A DNA stretch of 9,478 nucleotides from Candidatus Absconditabacterales bacterium (GTDB lineage: Bacteria; Patescibacteriota; Gracilibacteria; Absconditabacterales; Absconditicoccaceae). Both the position numbers and the translations under genes were made by a program. Location: the NCBI GenBank assembly GCA_937965925.1, contig CALCME010000045.1, forward strand, positions 1 to 9,478, written 5' to 3'. The notes beneath the pieces are model-generated. The model was not told the DNA's origin and ran no database searches. It worked only from the letters and a program-made list of their open reading frames with translations. Below, piece after piece: positions 7,002 through 9,478 of this stretch (its first letter is position 1; each line of letters starts with the position of its first letter).

Positions 7002-8729
7002 ATGAAAGCTACACACTCAGTACTTATCGTCTGATCATGATGAGCAGGTCTTCGTTGTGCTATCGAACTTCGAGAGCAATGAATGAAAGATATCCTCATC
7101 GTATGAGACAGAGCATTTATCGATCCTCATACTACCCAAGCCAGAGGATGAATTAATGCGGCATTGAAAACAATGGATCCAGAAGATTCAGAAATTATTC
7201 ATGCGGTCGATACGTTTCGTGAAGGACAGTTTGTCGCTCATCCACATCTGGCAGAAGCACTTGCAGACAGTGCTCCTGAGGCAATTAATGATTTACTTCG
7301 TCGATGAGCTCAGTTTCATCGTGAGGATGATGGACGTTTGACTCAAAGATTTTTCTGAGCGCATAGTTATAGGAGGACGGTGTTTGCTGGAGATGAAACA
7401 GGAAAGGAGATGGTCCGTGTGATGACTAATAGAGCAAAAGAACTTGGAATTCCTTATCTAGAAGGAGTCTATGTGTACGATCTGATCAAGGAAGAAGATC
7501 GTGTGGTGTGAATCTGTACGATTGGAATCGAGTCAGACGAGAAGCACCAATTTTTTGGTGATGCTGTGGTTCTAGCAACCTGATGATATAGTAATGTCTA
7601 TTGGAGGTCATCGTCTAGAAGTAGAGAGAATTTTGGAGATGGGATAGGACTCGCGTATCGTGCATGAGCAAAAATAGGAGATATAGAACTCATCCAATTT
7701 CATCCGACATGATTATTGTATCCGGAAGAAAAATTTGGAGAGCTGGTCACTGAAGCGGTAAGAGGAGAGTGAGGAATCTTGAGAAATAGCAAAGGAGAAA
7801 GGTTCATGTCCAAGTACGATCCAGAGAAAATGGAACTCTCGACCAGAGATGTGGTAGCAAGAGCAAACTTTCATGAGATTCATGAAGGAAGAGGGACAGA
7901 AAGAGGAGGGGTATACCTTGATATCTCTCATAGATCAAAAGCATATATCTTGGAAAGACTTCCAAAAATGCACAGTATGATCTTGAAATACAACAACGTG
8001 GATATCTCAGAAGATCCCGTAGAGGTTGCGCCGACCACTCATTACACGATGTGAGGGATTCGATTTGATCCTATGACGATGAAAACCTCTCTTTCAGGTC
8101 TTCGAGCAGCATGAGAGTGTACGATGTGAGTACATGGTGCCAATAGGCTGTGAGGAAATAGTTTGATGGAGACGATGGTGTTTGGGAAGAAAGTAGCGCA
8201 AGCATTGCTGATTAATGCATCTATACATGTTGAGAATGAAAGTAGGGACGACGGCACCGCCTCATCCATAGCATGAGGAATCCTTACATCACCAACATGA
8301 CTGGATGCGCATAAGACACTCACTGCGGTGAGAAAGAAGATGGATACGTTAGCAGGAATTGTCAGGAATGAGGAAGAGTTACAAGAGTTGGTTTCTTATA
8401 TAGATGATATATCTACGCAGGTTGAGGAGAGATGAATCAAACCAGTCTGATCTGAAGCAGAGACGATTATAGCCTATAGAAGACTCCAGACCGTGCTCCA
8501 GCTATCATCTCAGATAGCACTATGAGCGATCGAGAGAAACGAGAGTAGAGGTGCTCACTATAGAAAAGATGCACTCGACATGGATGCTCAATTCGACAAG
8601 AATTTTCTCCATCAGCTCAAAGAAGGAAAACCTATTACCTCTCGATCAGATCTCCCTCAGCCATCTTCTCGTTTACAAGAAGGACTGGAACAATTTGAGA
8701 GGACTAAGAATTATGGGCATAGTGAGTAG
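7002..8729 (+). CDS. Succinate dehydrogenase/fumarate reductase-type flavoprotein
   Basis: ATG 7002 to TAG 8727-8729, 575 residues, normal for SdhA/FrdA. FAD-binding loop VGSGGAGLRCAIEL (10-23); DPHTTQARGGINAAL (41-55), where His43 matches the covalent-FAD histidine of Sdh/Frd; FGAHSYRRTVFAGDETG (118-134); ATGGYSNVY (192-200). Active-site residues are His234 (QFHPTG), Arg282 (STRDVVARA, proton shuttle), His347 (THYTMGG) and Arg382 (ANRLGGNSLME). The C-terminal RGAHYRKD (516-523) is also typical. The NRLGGNSL form and His43 favour Sdh/Frd over L-aspartate oxidase, which has NRLASNSL and no such His. It would interconvert fumarate and succinate in the cytoplasm or at the membrane. No iron-sulfur (SdhB) or membrane-anchor gene is next to it, so the electron donor is unclear. 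Twenty-three glycines are TGA codons, including two in the FAD loop and two in ATGGY. Confidence 0.93.
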
Positions 8730-8774
8730 GTAGTAGATTGCTTTAGGATATTTTTTTATTTTTATTTAATCTAT

Positions 8775-9221
8775 ATGAAAAAGAAAATCATCTTAATCCG
8801 AATTTTGCTTGTCTTTCTCTTTGCTTACTTGTGACTGTTTTTTTGAGGATCACTTATGAGTAGTCATTCAATCAATACTAATCTCTTTTCTTGTTTAGAT
8901 ATAGACTTTTCAAAGCGGTATTCATCAGTAGAAATTTTAAATAATTGCTGAGATACTATTCAGATTTCAAATTGATATAACGTGTCTAATCTTGCAAATT
9001 GAGAAAAGAATGTGATGAATTTAAATAAATATTCAATTCCTTGGATAGTTCAGGATGAAACAGCATGAACAGGAGATATTTCTTTTTTGATAAGACGTAA
9101 TCATAAAGAAGCTGATTTTCGTAAATATATATTTTTTTATATGCTTATCTTTCTCTTTTTATCAATGATCATTTATCAATTTTTAAACACGTATAGAACC
9201 CTTACTTGAAGAAAACAATAA
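8775..9221 (+). CDS. Small protein with membrane segments at both ends, unknown function
   Basis: ATG 8775 to TAA 9219-9221, 148 residues. Residues 5-24 are hydrophobic (IILIRILLVFLFAYLGLFF) and act as a signal anchor. The middle (30-115) is polar and rich in Asn, Ser and Gly, with VEILNNCGDTIQISNGY (52-68) and NKYSIPWIVQDETAGTGDIS (84-103) looking like beta strands, and cysteines at 40 and 58. A second helix lies at about 117-135, followed by a short basic tail (TYRTLTGRKQ). The middle would sit outside the cytoplasm with both ends inside, judged by the positive residues at each end. It begins 45 bases after the flavoprotein stop and ends 23 bases before the MFS gene. The codons are more AT-rich than those of the flavoprotein. 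No family is recognised. Confidence 0.75.
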
Positions 9222-9244
9222 ATGTCTTCATTTTCTCTACTAAT

Positions 9245-9478
9245 ATGAAAAAAATAAAAAACAACATCTGACTTCTCAAATGAATCATAGCACTTTCTCA
9301 GTCGACGTTTCATATTCCTATCTGGGTGATCTATTTTATGCAGAAGTGAATTACGCTTGGTCAGGTAGCAATGCTGTATACGGTATTTCTTCTTGCTCAG
9401 TTGGTTTTTGAAGTGATTGCGGGAGTACTATGAGATAGGTATGGGCAGAGAGTGACGATGATCATATGATGAGCATGT
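9245..9478 (+). CDS. MFS transporter, N-terminal part
   Basis: ATG 9245 and an open frame to the window end, 78 residues. A first helix (residues about 8-30, with FHIPIWVIYFM) and a loop with GITLGQVAML are followed by a second helix (YTVFLLAQLVFEVIAGVLGD) ending in GVLGDRYGQRVTMIIGG, the MFS motif A (GxLaDRxGrk) between helices 2 and 3. Proteins of this superfamily move small solutes across the inner membrane by proton coupling or facilitated diffusion; the substrate cannot be told from this part. TGA codes for the Gly in motif A (LGDR). The gene is cut by the window end. It may be co-transcribed with the small membrane protein just upstream. Confidence 0.88.

Noticed and set aside
8042..8323. 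Minus-strand open frame of 93 codons
   Set aside because: It lies opposite the flavoprotein active-site segment (HYTMGG to NRLGGNSL) and has no recognisable feature.
7002..8729. The many in-frame TGA codons as frameshifts or pseudogene decay
   Set aside because: The frame never shifts, all motifs are intact, and TGA falls on conserved glycines in every gene; decay would also leave TAA and TAG.
7002..8729. Identification as L-aspartate oxidase (NadB)
   Set aside because: The covalent-FAD His43 and the NRLGGNSL motif are those of succinate dehydrogenase/fumarate reductase; NadB has NRLASNSL and no His there.
1..9478. UGA as tryptophan (Mycoplasma-type code) or selenocysteine
   Set aside because: TGG is used for Trp throughout, and the TGA positions align with Gly in GxGxxG loops and other motifs, not with Trp or Cys.

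Overview
The window reads as a protein-coding stretch only if UGA is translated as glycine (genetic code 25). Every recognisable gene is cut by in-frame TGA triplets that fall on conserved glycines: the Rossmann GxGxxG loops of two flavoproteins, the AGAW..QG.G motif of Maf and the DGGSSD motif of a glycosyltransferase. All ten stops seen are TAA or TAG, never TGA. This points to Candidatus Absconditabacteria (SR1) or Gracilibacteria of the Patescibacteria/CPR; the sequence alone does not decide between them. None of the 11 gene starts has a clear Shine-Dalgarno sequence. Under the standard code almost nothing here looks like an intact gene.

Layout. 1-315 (+): C-terminal end of a CcdA-like thiol-disulfide transport membrane protein. 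326-547 (-): small putative lipoprotein, convergent with it, transcribed from a promoter near 584-611 whose -10 overlaps that of a plus-strand promoter. That plus-strand promoter could make a roughly 140-nt RNA ending at a strong bidirectional terminator (701-733). 755-2218 (-): a two-gene unit, a four-helix membrane protein followed by a secreted protein with a recurring extracellular domain of unknown function. 2391-3645 (+): a HAD-family phosphatase followed by Maf, a nucleotide house-cleaning pyrophosphatase. A hairpin at 3649-3673 separates them from the next, convergent unit.

3681-6813 (-): a three-gene unit. In transcription order it contains a 695-residue fusion of a mercuric-reductase-like flavoprotein disulfide oxidoreductase with a C-terminal TVP38/TMEM64 (DedA-like) membrane domain, a family 2 glycosyltransferase of the TIGR04283 type, and a 71-residue acidic protein. 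6814-7001 is a divergent control region with an inverted repeat and a rho-independent terminator lying upstream of the next gene, which suggests a leader RNA. 7002-8729 (+): a full-length succinate dehydrogenase/fumarate reductase-type flavoprotein. 8775-9221 (+): a small protein with a membrane segment at each end. 9245-9478 (+): the start of an MFS transporter, cut by the window end.

A common thread is redox and envelope biology: a CcdA-like electron carrier, a membrane-tethered disulfide oxidoreductase, a fumarate-reductase-like flavoprotein, a glycosyltransferase and secreted or membrane proteins of unknown role. No RNA gene, CRISPR array or transposase was recognised, and there is no gene-free stretch above 300 bases.
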